Source of the DNA: Paguma larvata
Taxonomy: Eukaryota; Chordata; Mammalia; Carnivora; Viverridae
Length of the DNA stretch: 64,000 bases
Reading direction: 5' to 3'
Assembly (NCBI GenBank): GCA_030068075.1
Contig: CM057839.1
Coordinates: forward strand, 48,636,960-48,700,959
Positions 23,701 through 35,739 of the stretch are shown in pieces (the first letter of the stretch is position 1; the number at the start of each line of letters is the position of its first letter). A program made the translations under genes and the position numbers. The notes under the pieces were generated by a model. It was not told where the DNA came from. It worked only from the letters and a program-made list of their open reading frames with translations, and ran no database searches.

Positions 23701-24685
23701 TATTTTAATGATAAAAAAGTAGACCATGTATTATCAAGGTCTCAAAGATGGAATGAAGTGAAAAATACAGACAAAGTCACCAAGGTTGGACCTCTCATTC
23801 TGTAGGAGTTTCTTTTCTATTTGAAGCCTATCAAATATGTTCTCTGTAGCAACTGCAAATACAGTGACATAAACAATCTTGCGGTTTTTTTCTATACACA
23901 AAGCTCATGATGATTCTAAGTAGGACCTCATTCTCTTGCTGTCTTTCAGCAAATCAAAGAAGCACAGTTTTAGCAAAGTTTTAGATGACTTTGCTATTCC
24001 CACTGTCCATGTCAAAAGTTGGTAGCTGGTGGCTGAGTAGGGGACAGCATTGGATGCTGCTGGGATTCTGAAAGGAACTCTCCTGAGCCAGATGGAACAA
24101 TGACATTGCCTTTGTAATATTTTGACATTCATCACTTTCTGTCATATCTCTAAAATAAGATCTCTGTGCTCGGGAATCTGACACATCAACATCCAATCAT
24201 CACTGTAGGACTTGCCAACCACCTTAGCGAATCTGGGGTGACATTGTGTGGCTAAACATCACCATGCTGAATACTAAGGCAGCAGGCAAAGTTCGATATG
24301 AAGTTTAGTTTTTAAAAATTCTGTTATCTTGCCTAGTCATTCAAAACAGAGTTTATGTTTATAAACATGAATTTGTCAAACAGTGCAAATGTATTTCAAA
24401 TTAACCTACTGTGTACCTGCTTTTTATAGACCCAGAGCAAGAAATGGAACGTGAAACTATGACAGGCAGGCAGATTTAAAAAACAAATTTTAGAAACTAG
24501 AGTTAGAATGGAAAGCACAGTCTTGTGAAATAGTGGGCATAATTGTCCTAGAGGTGATGCAGTTGAGGCTGGGAGTATATAGGAGAAGAGGATGCCACCA
24601 GAAGTTGTTGGCAAAGACTCTATGGTTACTCTATGATTATTCATTAAAAGCCATATTCTTAAGGTTTTCAAATAATAATTAACAA
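23701..24685. other. 1 kb without recognised genes or repeats
   Basis: Short minus-strand open frames occur at 23905-24671 without recognisable domains. Confidence 0.4.
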
Positions 24686-24689
24686 TGAA

Positions 24690-24890
24690 TACTTAGTATA
24701 CACTGGCATAATTCTAAGCAATTAAAAACATCACTTCATTCAGTCATCAAGACAAACATGATATAATTATTATTACTTCCATTTTACAAACAAAGAACCT
24801 AAGATCTGAAGTGGTCTAATGACTTCATGTTAGCTAGTGGCAATACTGGGACTGAAAACAAATCTTTTCACCCTTTTATCTGGTGACTCA
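24690..24890 (-). mobile_element. MIR, minus strand
   Basis: TAATTATTATTACTTCCATTTTACAAACAAAGAACCTAAGATC, TTAGCTAGTGGCAATACTGGGACTGAA follows the reverse complement of the MIR core and head. Confidence 0.7.
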
Positions 24891-25256
24891 AATTAGAAGT
24901 TTATGACAATTATTGCAAACTAATTGTACTTCATTGCAAAATATCGTAAAGTAATTAATAGGATAATTTAGATTGAGGAAAGACAATTGTACAAATCTTT
25001 ACTCAGTCTCTCTGGAGATAATCAGCCCTAAAGTAAAGCTCTCTAATGTTGTATTTGATTATATTCTCTCTCCTCAACTGGTTCATTTTTGCTTTCTAAA
25101 TTTTAAGAAAAGTCAAGTCAGTAAAAATGGTACTCCCTAAAGCATCTGAAACTAACATTTAAAACATTGATAATGGTAAGAATGAAACTCAGTAAATATT
25201 GAATTTCCTTTCTGTACTCTTACCATGGAATAAATCTATAAATATTCTAGATATCA
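24891..25256. other. non-genic spacer
   Basis: Nothing recognised. Confidence 0.4.
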
Positions 25257-25414
25257 GGGCATTTGGATGGCCTAGTCGGTTAACTGTCTGACTCTTGATT
25301 TCAGCTTAGGGCATGATCTCTCCATTCCTGAGTTTGAGCCCCACTTTGGGCTCTGTGCTGACAGTGAGGATCTTGCTTGGATTTCTCTCTCTGCCTCTTC
25401 CCCATTCTTGCTCT

Positions 25415-25445
<31 letters not shown>

Positions 25446-25456
25446 CTTTAAAAAAT
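25257..25456 (+). mobile_element. CAN-SINE, plus strand
   Basis: GGGCATTTGGATGGCCTAGTCGG head, GCATGATCTCTCC, GAGTTTGAGCCCCACTTTGGGC, CT tract and AAATAAATAAACTTTAAAA tail. Several substitutions in the head indicate an older copy. A clear target-site duplication was not found. Confidence 0.92.
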
Positions 25457-25689
25457 CCAAATCTTACTCTTAAATATTGAGGGGAAAAAAGAAAAAAACT
25501 AACACACTATCCTGGGCGGGGCAGGAGGGGACTTGTTATAAGGACAAATCTTTTGTGTTTTGTTTTTTTTTGTCTTACCATAATTTTTATGTAAAGAAAG
25601 CATTTGCAGAAAAATTGACTGATTCCAAATTAGAAGGTTTTTAAAATTATAATTAACATGGCGTCCCACTATTTTGTCTATTGTTAAAA

Positions 25690-26332
25690 TTTACATTGCC
25701 TGTCTGATTTGGTCCACGCAAAACTGCATTACTTATTACACCTATTCTTTGAGAAATTAAGTATTTTGAAAAGGCGAAGTGGGTCAAACATGGTAGCAGT
25801 GATCAAGATGGTCTTAATATTCATCTCAGCTTGACCAAACTGAAGACACTCTCCCAACTGACTCAAGTTGCCTTAACCCCTCTTTACTAGGATATTCCAT
25901 TTTACAACCTTGAAAATTCTTTCTGTGACCTTTTGCAATGTAAATATTTTTGAGAGCCTTTTGTCACTTTTACAATCCATCAATGACTTTCTCAAGGAAT
26001 GAGAGGTAGCCCTTGGAAATGTAATCATAAGGGAAGATTAGTGTCCCTATCTCCCAGGTTCTGTGGGAGGACAGAGTGCAACTTCTGAGGGTGCCTTGCT
26101 CCAAGTTGTAAAACTACTTCTTATCATAAAGCTAAGACAAGTTTATTCTTTCTTTGAATAAAGCCGATAGGGCAAATACAGACAGCCTACAACTCCCCCC
26201 CATCTCTAATCTTTTCAAATTCTCCTTCCCCTTTGGTTTAGTGGAGTTGAGTTCAATCTCTCTACTAAATAGTCTTAAATAAAGTCTTTCTTTGATGTTT
26301 AACTTTGTCTGGTACAGTTTTTGCTTTGACCA
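25690..26332 (+). mobile_element. candidate solitary retroviral LTR (ERV1-like), family unknown
   Basis: A block with LTR-like composition and two polyadenylation signals: AATAAAGCC near 26158, and AATAAAGTCTTTC near 26278 followed by TTTGTCTGGTACAGTTTTTGC, a common pattern at the R/U5 end of gammaretrovirus-like LTRs. No gag, pol or env-like frame flanks it, so if real it is a solo LTR. I could not identify the family, terminal TG/CA or target-site duplication. It could also be another interspersed repeat. Confidence 0.38.
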
Positions 26333-26463
26333 TAATCAATAATCAATAGCATCTCTGAGAAGAGGAACAGGGTGTTCCTAGCAATGCTTCATTAAGCAAA
26401 GGGCAAAGATACTAAAGCAAACATCACTCCTACTCTGTAATATAGAATGTGCAATAAAGGGGT

Positions 26464-26580
26464 TCTGTAGTATAGTGAACAACAGTAAAATGTATGGGAC
26501 TTTGGAGTTAAGTGATCTTAGAATTCTAATTATGCCTCTAAATAATCAGTCTATATATGACCCAAGGCAGGGCTCTAGTT
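26464..26580 (+). mobile_element. MIR, plus strand
   Basis: GTAGTATAGTGAACAACAGTAAAATGTATGGGACTTTGGAGTTAAG, then TATGCCTCTAAATAATCAG and TATATGACCCAAGG, matches the MIR 5' half (AGCATAGTGG.. GGACTCTGGAGCC.. TGTGTGACCTTGGG). Confidence 0.62.
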
Positions 26581-27062
26581 TGTAGCTATGATCTTTCACC
26601 CTAGATGTTTGCTGTGCACATTCAGCAAGGGCTGATCAAGAATATGATTGTTTAAAATATACAACTATCTCGCTTGGTACATTGTATATAAATATAGAAA
26701 GAACATCTATGAATAGTTACAGAATATAATTATTTCATCTACTAATGATATTCGATAGCTATATATTGCAGATCCCTCTTAATAACTCTTAACAGCTTAT
26801 GGTAGTAGGTCCCACAGATGGAAATCACAAAGCCAAGGCAAATTATCTTTTCTTTGTGGATATATTTTCATCATCCTAAACTATATGTTCCTTAAAGTCT
26901 CTTTGCACTCTAAAATCTAATATTATTAAACTTAGATGAATGTTATTAAATCCAACTAGTAAATTATTTATATTAATATTTATATTAATGTTAATTAGTA
27001 TTTACATTAAATCTGTTCTTTAGGGATTTTCTGGTGTCAAAAAAGTTGTACGTTAATACTAT
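26581..27062. other. non-genic spacer
   Basis: AT-rich, nothing recognised. Confidence 0.4.
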
Positions 27063-27690
27063 AAGCATAGGATGCTATGTTTGATTTCTATTGCTGTGTA
27101 GCATATTCCCACAAACTTAGCAATTTAAGATGACACATTTATTTTCTCACAGTTTCTTTGGGTCAGAAGTCTGGGTGGGCTCAACTGGGTAATCCATTCC
27201 AGGTATTACAATATTGAAAGCAATATGATTAAATGAGGCTGTTATCTGGAGGCTCTAGAAAGAATCCATTTCTGAGTTTATTCAGGTTGTTGGTAGATTT
27301 CAGTTCCTTGCAATTGTAGGACTGAGGTCCCTGTTTGCTTACTGGTAGTCAGCTAGGATCTGCTTTCTACCCTAGACTTAATGCTCACCTTTTTTCGTCC
27401 CAGCTCTTCCATCTTCAAAGCAGCACGGACACACTGAGTTTTTCTCACACTTCAAATTTTTCTGACTTCTGATATCAGAGGAACCTGTCTGCTTTTGAGC
27501 ATTCTTATGATTACATTTGGCCTGCGCACATAATCCCAAATAAATGTTTTATCTTAAAGTCGGCTAATCCACATAATGTAACATGGTCACAGGAGTGATA
27601 ACTCACATATTTACAAATTTTGAAGATAATGTCTGTACAACTTTGGGGGGCCATTTTGGAAATTCTGCCTACCACTTGTGGTTGTGAGGC
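27063..27690 (-). mobile_element. ancient LTR-like repeat (possibly MaLR/MLT-type), minus strand
   Basis: ATTGCTGTGTAGCATATTCCCACAAACTTAGCAATTTAAGATGACACATTTATTTTCTCACAG is the diverged form of a common mammalian repeat (GCTGTGTAACAAATTACCACAAACTTAG..CACACATTTATT). It continues with AGTTCCTTGCAATTGTAGGACTGAGGTCCC and ends near GGGGGGCCATTTTGGAAATTCTGCCTACCAC. I recognise the repeat but not its subfamily with certainty. Confidence 0.55.
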
Positions 27691-27829
27691 AATGTATTTA
27701 TACTGAAAATCTAGTTTTAAGTAAAATGTATTACAAAAAGCTCTATTTTAAAAATGGACACAAAATAATGATTAAAATAATGCCTTATGATTGCTAAAAA
27801 AATTACTATGGATCTGCTTCTCTACATAG

Positions 27830-27965
27830 TGCTTTAAGTGAATTGTTTCATCCAGTTCTCACAAAGAAAAAACACTGTAGTGAACAGCCATCGTCTTCTA
27901 TTTTGTCGATAAGCAAACCAATGAAAAGAGATTTTAAAAATGTGAACCTAAACTCATGTTTAGGG
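27830..27965 (-). mobile_element. possible MIR fragment, minus strand
   Basis: GCTTTAAGTGAATTGTTTCATCCAGTTCTCACAAAG and CCATCGTCTTCTATTTTGTCGATAAGCAAACCAATG are compatible with a decayed reverse-complement MIR (TCATTTAATCCTCACAACA.. CATTTTACAGATGAGGAAACTGA). Weak. Confidence 0.35.
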
Positions 27966-29344
27966 ATAGTTCAAGCTTTCCACAAAAAAGAAAAAAACTC
28001 ATGTACCACCAGTAGATCTACTAAAACTCCCTGTAGTTCAGTAATCACTCAGCATCTCTCTAGTTTCTGCACCTTATTATCTAGGTACGATTCAAATTTG
28101 AGTCTATACTTGGTCAAAATTCTGTTTGGAAGGGTAGGAAGCTGAACTTTAAAGTTAATTTGAATTTTTCAAAAACATTGTGACATCCTGAATATTTTAT
28201 GTACAATGGCGCACCCAAAAACTCCTATATTCTCCAGAAATTAAACACGAATGAATTCATCCATAGTTGAAATAAGTTTCCTCATGTTACATAATATTTA
28301 TTTTTTCTATCAGTTATACCTAGTGGGTCTAACCAACCAAAATAAGATGAGGCTTTAAAAAGCAGAGGAAATAAAATCAGTGCCTAAATCTTTCTTCTGT
28401 GGCTCATTTGCTGTAGGAATTAATTAATTATTGACTCTTCTTCTGTGATGGTTTCTCATTGGTGAAATAATGATAATGACCCACTTAAAATGAAGTCATT
28501 TGTGAAAAAAAACTGATAAAGAATTGAAAACTACTTCAAAGACATCAAGTGTTCTAACAATTAACAATGATAGTAATAATAATTTCCTTCTGCCAACTCA
28601 GGAATTGTATTTCTCATTGCACTACCTACTCATTTTTTTAGGTCATACTCTTTTAGATACAGAATTTGTGCAGTCTTTTGGCATCCCAGGCTATATTTAA
28701 TAACTTAATTCAAGCGATTCTTTTACTGTTAATCCTAATACTTCCTTAAAAATTACTAACTTCCCTTAGAATTTTAAAAGCTTCTCATGAAATAGGAAAA
28801 CAAGAGTTCTTGTTCCAGGAATGTTCTTTAAAACATAAATTAATTTAAAACATTAAAAAAAATAGAAACAGTAACCTAGAGCAAATGCTACAGATAATTC
28901 ATTACTTTGCTTTTAGTGTGATTCAGACTGCTACTTTGTCTTCTTTATTTAAAATATTTAGAAGAATTATAGGATCAACAGAGTAGAAGGGAAATAAGAT
29001 ATCAGATTCAGTTGCTATTTGTTGAAAGGAAAAAACAAATGAATAAATGTATGCATGCAAGAATCTATTCCAACTTTCATCCTAATATAAGGATCTTATT
29101 CACCCTGCATCTGGTTGAAACCTTTGTCAGCAGAGAACTCAGTTCTTTGTTTTACCCACATTTATTAGCGGTCCTTGAATCAAACTAAATATTACTCCTC
29201 TCTATTTTCCACCCATTTATGTAAGATCTCCTTTCATTTATATAAAATCCACTTTCTCTTCTTGAGATGTAAAATTATTTGATGAAATTTATTAAGACCA
29301 TATTTAAATGTCCACCTTAAAACATCTTTTTTTCTTTTTTTAAA
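27966..29344. other. 1.4 kb without recognised genes or repeats
   Basis: AT-rich sequence, nothing recognised. Confidence 0.4.
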
Positions 29345-29357
29345 ATTAATATGTGGC

Positions 29358-30030
29358 TGTTTTTTTTTCTTTTTATTTACATCCAAGTTAGTTAGCATAT
29401 AGTGCAGCAATGATTTCAAGAGTAGATTCTTTAATGTCCCTTACCCATTTAGCCCATCTCCCCTCACACCCCCTCCAGCAACCCTCTGTTCTCCATATAT
29501 AAGAAACTCTTATGTTTTGTCCCCATTCCTGTTTTTATATTATTTTTGCTTCCTTTCCCTTATGTTTATCTGCTTTCTATCTTAAAGTCCTCATATGAGT
29601 GAAGTCATATGATAGTTGTCTTTCTCTGACTGACTACTTTCACTTAGCATAATACCCTCTAGTTCCATCCACATAGTTGCAAATGGCAAGATTTCATTCT
29701 TTTTGATTGCTGAGAAATACTCCATTGTATATATATACCACATCTTCTTTATCCATTCATCCATCGATGGACATTTGGGCTCTTTCCATACTTTGACTAT
29801 TGATAGTGCTGCTATAAACATTGGGGTGCATGTGCCCTTTCAAAAGCATACCTGTATCCTTTGGATAAATACCTAGTTAGTGCAATTTCTGGGTTATGGG
29901 GTAGTTCTATTTTTAATTTTTTGAGAAACCTCCATGCTGTTTTCCAGAGTGGCTGCACCAGTTTGCATTCCCATAAGCAGTGCAAAAGAGATGCTCTTTC
30001 TCCACATCCTCACCAACATTTGTTTTGTTT
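29358..30030 (-). mobile_element. 5'-truncated felid L1, minus strand
   Basis: Starts with the complement of the poly-A tail and the carnivore L1 3' UTR (TTTTATTTACATCCAAGTTAGTTAGCATATAGTGCA), then GAGTGAAGTCATATGATAG, ACTCCATTGTATATATATACCACATC, CATCGATGGACATTTGGGC and ends in CACATCCTCACCAACATTTG. Only the last part of ORF2 and the 3' UTR are present. The minus-strand frame around 29591-29821 is the ORF2 C-terminus (MWYIYTMEYFSAIKKNEILP), with stops elsewhere. Confidence 0.9.
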
Positions 30031-31865
30031 TAATTCCTATTGCAAGATGTTACCTTCTAGGCCACCCTCTTCTGACCATAGTATATCACTATCTTTTTAA
30101 AAATATAATACCAATATAGAAATATATGTCAGTTAGGATGCTCTTTTTCCCTAGAACCTAGAGAAATGTCCTGGGAGCATATATCACATATGGGGGTGAA
30201 TCTTTTGGTCTCAGAGATCTGCATTATTCCAATATTTGGCCCTAAAAGCAATATACCATTGAAATAATTACACTCATATGGTTGAGAATGCTAGGTTTCT
30301 CAAATAGAGCATTTTTCATCATGGAATTTACATGGATATGAGTACGAATCATTTAAGCTAATATTTTTTGGAAGCTGGAATTGTTTTGTAAATTTCTCAG
30401 CACTTGTTTCCAAGTTGACCTTAAAAACGTATAAATGATGTTTCCTTGTTTTTATTTCTTTTTTTTTAAATCATTATGGCTCAAGTTATACCAAAGAGTG
30501 GAGGGTTATTAAGTTAATCCTGTTTTTTAAGTCCAATTTTCCTGACAATGTGTGCAATTTAGCTCGTTATAACTTCTTTTTCATTACTATAAACATCACT
30601 TTCCTTCCACTTCCTTTTTAATCTTTAATTTTATTACATACTTTATATTTTCACCTAAACATTTATCTCTGCCTTATGATTTTTGTGAGAGTCACAAAAA
30701 ACAGGCTTTAGATTCTAATAGAGCGATTTCCAAATACAGAACCAATTCATTATAAAAAGACTTTCCAGTTTTATTCACATCATGCTTACAATATTTGGAT
30801 ATTTATTTTAATGCCCAAATTATTTTATTAAAACATAAATATGTCTAAGCAATTTCAAAATTGAAACATTATTTCATTATACTTTGATAAATTTCATTGC
30901 CCTTTAATGCATTTCTGAGTTAAGGAATCCAAAACAGAAAAAAAAAAAAAAATTAAACACTCTGTCATGATTTGGGGTTATGTGTTCTTCCTCTGAATAT
31001 CTTACCTCCTAAAATTTTTCAATTATTTTTCTTAGCCAAGTTTTCTTCTTTTCAACTTTTGTAGCTATGTGACTTTGCCACATTTTTGAAGATTATTCAG
31101 TACTTCATAGAACCAGTCCCTAGGGAACCATCTGTAAATAGGAGGCTTGCTGAAGGTCTGAAGAAATATTTGATATGTTGCCATATATCTGAGTAACATA
31201 GCTGATCTGAAATTAATTTTTAGACCTATGAAACAATCTTCCAAGGCAAATAATTCTTTTGAAACAAAACAGCTTACATTTGGGAAAAATGTTAATTTTG
31301 TAACACTAGATTTCATGCACCATGACAGTTTTGGCAGAAGGAGATTAAAACAACTAAATTACTCATATCTTAAAAACATCGAATTTCAGAAGAAGAAAGT
31401 GTGACTTATATTTCTTTACAGGACTGTTTCATAAGAATAAAAATATAAGATTGAAAACTTCTTTAAAATTTAAAATGTGCAATTCAATTGCTCAGATGAC
31501 TAAAGAACTTTCGAAAATGTGAATCTCAGTTAAAAAATAGATCATAGTAAAAATTAAATCAGTTTGATCATTTTCTTAATAATTGAGATGCTCAAAAGCA
31601 TTAGGAAGTAAACGTTAGCTAAAACATTAATCAACATACAGACAATACAATAATGATGCTGTTGATGATAATAGTGGAAGCAACAAAAATCAGGGCCATT
31701 TGTCTAGTGATTGGTAGGTGCAAGATATTTTTTGAAGATATTAGACACACAGATGTCCAGATAGACACACAAGTGAATATGTCTAATAGATAGACACACA
31801 GATGAATGGATAGATAGAGAATGCATGCACATAAATATGTATGTGTTCATGTTCATTCTTATGTA
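30031..31865. other. 1.8 kb without recognised genes or repeats
   Basis: AT-rich. An A15 run near 30937-30952 has no recognisable element upstream. GATA/ACAC-rich simple sequence occurs at 31740-31815. Confidence 0.4.
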
Positions 31866-31869
31866 ACCT

Positions 31870-31950
31870 ATATAACATAGTAGATGAGGAAACTGAGATG
31901 CAGAAGGACCACTAACTTGTCAAGACCACCCAACATGGTAATGATGATGC
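31870..31950 (-). mobile_element. MIR fragment, minus strand
   Basis: TAGATGAGGAAACTGAGATGCAGAAGGACCACTAACTTGTCAAGACCACCCA is a recognisable reverse-complement MIR core (GATGAGGAAACTGAGGC.. TAACTTGCCCAAGGTCACACA). Confidence 0.65.
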
Positions 31951-32277
31951 TTGCAAAGATAAATGGATAGACAGTGGCATGTAGGGAGCCAAATTCCTAA
32001 AATATCTGTTTTATATCATCTTGATTTCTGAACCAATTATAAAAATAAATAAAATAATAACTAGATAGCCACATATAATATACATAAATGTAACTATAAT
32101 ATTTACAATCTATTCAAGCTATTTTCACTTAAGTATTTCAACTGACTCCCCCCTTTATTTACCCTGCATTTACTGTAACTCAGGCTTCATTACATTTTTT
32201 CATGGAATGGTTAAGTAAATTCAATAATTTCATAAACCTTTATGTTCGAACTGGTACCCAACTTACATACTTGTCTT
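31951..32277. other. non-genic spacer
   Basis: AT-rich, nothing recognised. Confidence 0.4.
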
Positions 32278-32482
32278 ATTTTTTTATGTGTTTATTTTGA
32301 GAGAGAGTATGAGCATATAAGAGAGGGCAAGGGGTAGAGAGAGGGGCAGAGAGAATCCCAAGCAAGCTCCATGCTCTCAGTTCGGAGCCTGACTTGGGGC
32401 TCGTTCTCATGAACTGTGAGATCATGACCTAAGCCAAAATCAAAAGTTGGACACTTAACTGACTGAACCACCCAGGTGCCTC
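32278..32482 (-). mobile_element. CAN-SINE, minus strand
   Basis: T-rich tail, GAGAGAGAGTATGAGC, CAAGCTCCATGCTCTCAG, TGGGGCTCGTTCTCATGAAC, GAGATCATGACCTAAGCC and terminal ACTGAACCACCCAGGTGCC. No convincing target-site duplication. Confidence 0.93.
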
Positions 32483-32616
32483 CATACATGACATATTTTA
32501 ATTTCTAAATACATTCCAAATATTTTTAACTTCCAAATGTTTCTCCAGTATATTTTTCAGCCTCATATCAAGCTATTCTTTCATTCTTCAATATGACTTA
32601 GTTCTTATATTCCTGA
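32483..32616. other. short spacer between two minus-strand SINEs
   Basis: AT-rich, may belong to the L2-like region that continues after the second SINE. Confidence 0.3.
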
Positions 32617-32628
32617 AAAATGCTCACT

Positions 32629-32819
32629 TTTTAAAAATTTTTATTTACTTACTTTGAGAGAGAAAAACATGAGCACAGAGAGGGAGAGGAGTCCCATGGA
32701 GGGTCTGTGCTGTTAGTGCAGTGCCCTATGTGGGGCTGGACTTGAGAATTGTGAGATCATGACCTGAGCCAACGTCAAGAGCAGGACTGTTAACAACTGA
32801 GCCACACAGGCACCCCAGC
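32629..32819 (-). mobile_element. CAN-SINE with 12-bp TSD, minus strand
   Basis: T-rich tail, GAGAGAGAAAAACATGAGC, GGGTCTGTGCTGTTAGTGCAG, GAGATCATGACCTGAGCC and terminal GAGCCACACAGGCACCCC. An exact 12-bp duplication AAAATGCTCACT flanks it (32617-32628 and 32820-32831). Confidence 0.94.
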
Positions 32820-32831
32820 AAAATGCTCACT

Positions 32832-33045
32832 CTTAACTACTGCCCTCCTTCCTGCCATTGACTGTATTACTTCCCAACCTGAAAACACATTCCTCATAGT
32901 TAAGTTCTGTCTATCATTTAAGGAACCTTTCAATCACAACCACTGACCTCTTTCCTGACACTCCTAATTTAACATGATAACATTAGACTTTGAACTCTGG
33001 ATGTATTTCCTTGATTCATGTCTTAAAAGTATTCTTATTCCAAAA
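32832..33045 (+). mobile_element. possible L2 remnant, plus strand
   Basis: GTTCTGTCTATCATTTAAGGAACCTTTCAATCACAACCACTGACCTCTTTCCTGACACTCC resembles the L2 segment TTCAAGGCCCAGCTCAAATG..CTTCCCTGAC. Too diverged for certainty. Confidence 0.35.
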
Positions 33046-33189
33046 TTTAATAATACATGTATTGTCTCACTTCATCTCTCCTTTCTTTTAAACACCTTCC
33101 TAACAGATTCCTGCTCTTTCATCTTTATTACATGAAACAGCTTGCACAGTTCAACATATACAATCAAACTGAAACGAGGGAGAACTGTA

Positions 33190-33315
33190 AAAACACTGAA
33201 CAGAGAATTAGCAGATACGGACTCAAATCTTGTTACTTCTTGTCTCTGTGACCTTACTCTCTGTTTCTTAGTGTCCTCTTCTGTAAGTTTGGAGATTTAG
33301 TAAAATTCATTTGAA
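33190..33315 (+). mobile_element. MIR, plus strand
   Basis: GATACGGACTCAAATCTTGTTACTTC, then TCTGTGACCTTACTCTCTGTTTCTTAGTGTCCTCTTCTGTAAGTTTGGAG, corresponds to the MIR core (TGTGACCTTGGGCAAG.. CCTCAGTTTCCTCATCTGTAAAATGGGG). Confidence 0.65.
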
Positions 33316-34150
33316 GTTCCTGTTAATAATTAAATGTGTTGACTATAAATGAGAAAATATAGATAAAATGAACATGGTGACTGGCTATTGGAAAGTAAAT
33401 TTCCAAATGATGCTGTCAACAAAGTTTTAGATGGAACAATAGATTTGGCAGGGCATTAAATATTTATTCTTCATGGCATCTATACTTGTTATTAATATTA
33501 AATGAGTCATCATTTGACTTATCCCTAATCTGGAATAATGGCATAAAGATACTTTCTGTGTTCTGTGCTGGCTTCTGTCTGCATCTGCAGGAGTTTAAAT
33601 ATTTATTGTTTTGCTCTACTCAATGCTACAACAATTATTGTTAATGGTTGTCTATGCCTAAAATGTGGTGTACACGATTTAAAGGAATTCCAGTTCTCCA
33701 CAGTGGTCATAACACGGTCTGACTGATCAGTTAAGGGTACGATGAGGTCACCATCCTTCAGTGATGATTAAGATTTTACTAAATAGTGGCATTTTTTAAT
33801 TTTGTTTTTTGGGATTTTTGCTTGTTTGGTTGGTTGGCTGGCTTTTTGGCCAGAGGTATCTGTGTGAATAAAGTGACCTCCTCAGTCTCAGATTTCTCAC
33901 ATCATTTATGTCAATGCTTGAATATTGTGGCCAATTTCATATCAACTAAATGCATAAATCTTAAAATGAAGATTCCACCCCCAAATTTAAATCAAATTTA
34001 TGCATTAAATTTGGGGAAATCATCTAGTTTGCTATTAAGAATAAACTTCTTATAAATGATGGTCGAGAACCATTATTAATATTCTGAAGCATTCGTTGCT
34101 GGCATTTTTAATAGTTGGCAGTCACAACTTTACAAAGGCAAATTGTGTTA
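33316..34150. other. non-genic sequence, nothing recognised
   Basis: AT-rich with no gene or repeat recognised. Confidence 0.4.
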
Positions 34151-34154
34151 TTTT

Positions 34155-34262
34155 TTTTATCAACAAATATTTATAAGCACCAATGTTAGACTAGACACTG
34201 CCAGGCACTGAGCATTCAACAGACATGTCTCTTAGCTCATAAGTTCATTATCATAACTTGCT
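34155..34262 (-). mobile_element. L2/MIR-type 3' end fragment, minus strand
   Basis: TCAACAAATATTTATAAGCACCAATGTTAG, then ACACTGCCAGGCACTGAGC, is a diverged form of the reverse-complement L2 end (AACAAATATTTATTGAGCACC.. TGTGCCAGGCACTG). Confidence 0.5.
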
Positions 34263-34725
34263 CATTTCTGTGTACCTCTGAACATGTCCCCCAGTCTGAA
34301 AATTCTCCCCATTCTTCCATCCTAGCAAGTTTCTGGAAGTTATTGATTTATATTTGAAAAGTCCTGTCTATATTTAACCTCTTGTTTAAACATTCCCCTT
34401 ATTCCGTGAAATAAAACTGACTCTAATAGATGAAACTGCTGCGTCTATAGCCTTCTCAGGTAAAGGTTCATATTTGTGGAAGCTCCACACCGTTTTCCAG
34501 AGTGGCTGCACCAGTTTGCATTCCCACCAACAGTGTAGGAGGGTGCCTGCTTCTCCACATCCCCGCCAGCATCTATAGTTTCCTGATTTATTCATTTTAG
34601 CCACTCGAACCGGTGTAAGGTGGTATCGCAGTGTGGTTTTGATTTGTGTTTCCCTGATGATGAGTGACATTGAGCATCGTTTCATGTGTCTGTTGGCCAT
34701 CTGAATGTCCTCTTTGGAGAAGTGT

Positions 34726-35739
34726 CTATTCATATCTTCCGCCCATTTCTTCACTGGGTTGTTTGTTTTTTCGGGTGTGGAGTTTGGTAAGTTCTTTATA
34801 GATTTTAGATATTAGTCCTTTATCCGATATGTCATTTGCGATGATCTTTTCCCATTCCGTTGGTTGCCTATTCGTTTTGTTGGTTGTTTCTTTTGCTGTG
34901 CAGAAGCTTTTTATCTTGATGAGGTCCCAATAGTTCATCTTTGCTTTTAATTCTCTTGCCTTTGGAGACGTGTCGAGTAAGAAATTGGTGCGTCTTAGGT
35001 CAAAGAGGCTTTTTCCTGTTTTCTCCTCTAGGATTTTGACGGTTTCCTGTCTCACATTCAGATCTTTTATCCATTTAGAATTTATTTTTGTGAGTGGTGT
35101 AAGAAAGTGGTCTAGTTTCATTCTTTTGCATGCTGCTGTCCAATTCTCCGAGCACCATTTGTTAAAGAGGCTGTCTTTTTTCCATTGGATACATTTTCCC
35201 GCTTTGTCAAAGATTAGTTGGCCATATACTTGCGGGTCCATTTCTAAGTTTTCTATTCTATTCCATTGGTCTATGTGTCTGTTTTTGTGCCAATACCATA
35301 CAGTCTTGATGACCACCGCTTTGTAGTAGAGGTTAAAGTCTGGGATTGTGATGCCTCCCGCCTTGGTTTTATTCTTCAGTATTATTTTGGCTATTCGAGG
35401 TCTTTTGTGGTTCCATACAAATTTTAGGATTGTTTGCTCTAGCTTTGAGAAGAATGCTGGTGCAATTTTGATTGGGATTGCATTGAATGTGTAGATTGCT
35501 TTGGGTAGTATTGCCATTTTGACGATATTTATTCTTCCAATCCATGAGCATGGGATGTTTTTCCATTTCCTTGTGTCTTCCTCAATTTCCTTCTTAAGTT
35601 TTTTATAGTTTTCAGTGTAGAGGTCTTTCACCTCTTTGGTTAGGTTTATTCCTAAGTATTTTATGGTTTTTGGTGCAATTGTGAAAGGGATTAGCTTCTT
35701 TATTTCTCTTTCTGCTGCTTCATTGTTGGTGTATAGAAA
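34726..35739 (-). pseudogene. L1 ORF2 fragment in the inverted arm (part of RT thumb to C-terminal region)
   Basis: A long minus-strand frame translates to L1 ORF2p downstream of the reverse-transcriptase catalytic core: [85 protein letters not shown] and [20 protein letters not shown]. The open frame extends to 35814, but its first 25 codons are antisense to the other arm and are not L1 protein. Near 34770 the inverted arm has six A where the direct arm has five. That extra base shifts the frame, so the Cys-rich C-terminus continues in another frame to about 34478. Without EN, the RT core or a start codon it cannot make an active protein. Confidence 0.93.

Noticed and set aside
30937..30952. 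A15 tract as the tail of a retrocopy
   Set aside because: No AATAAA-type signal at suitable spacing and no recognisable element or target duplication upstream.
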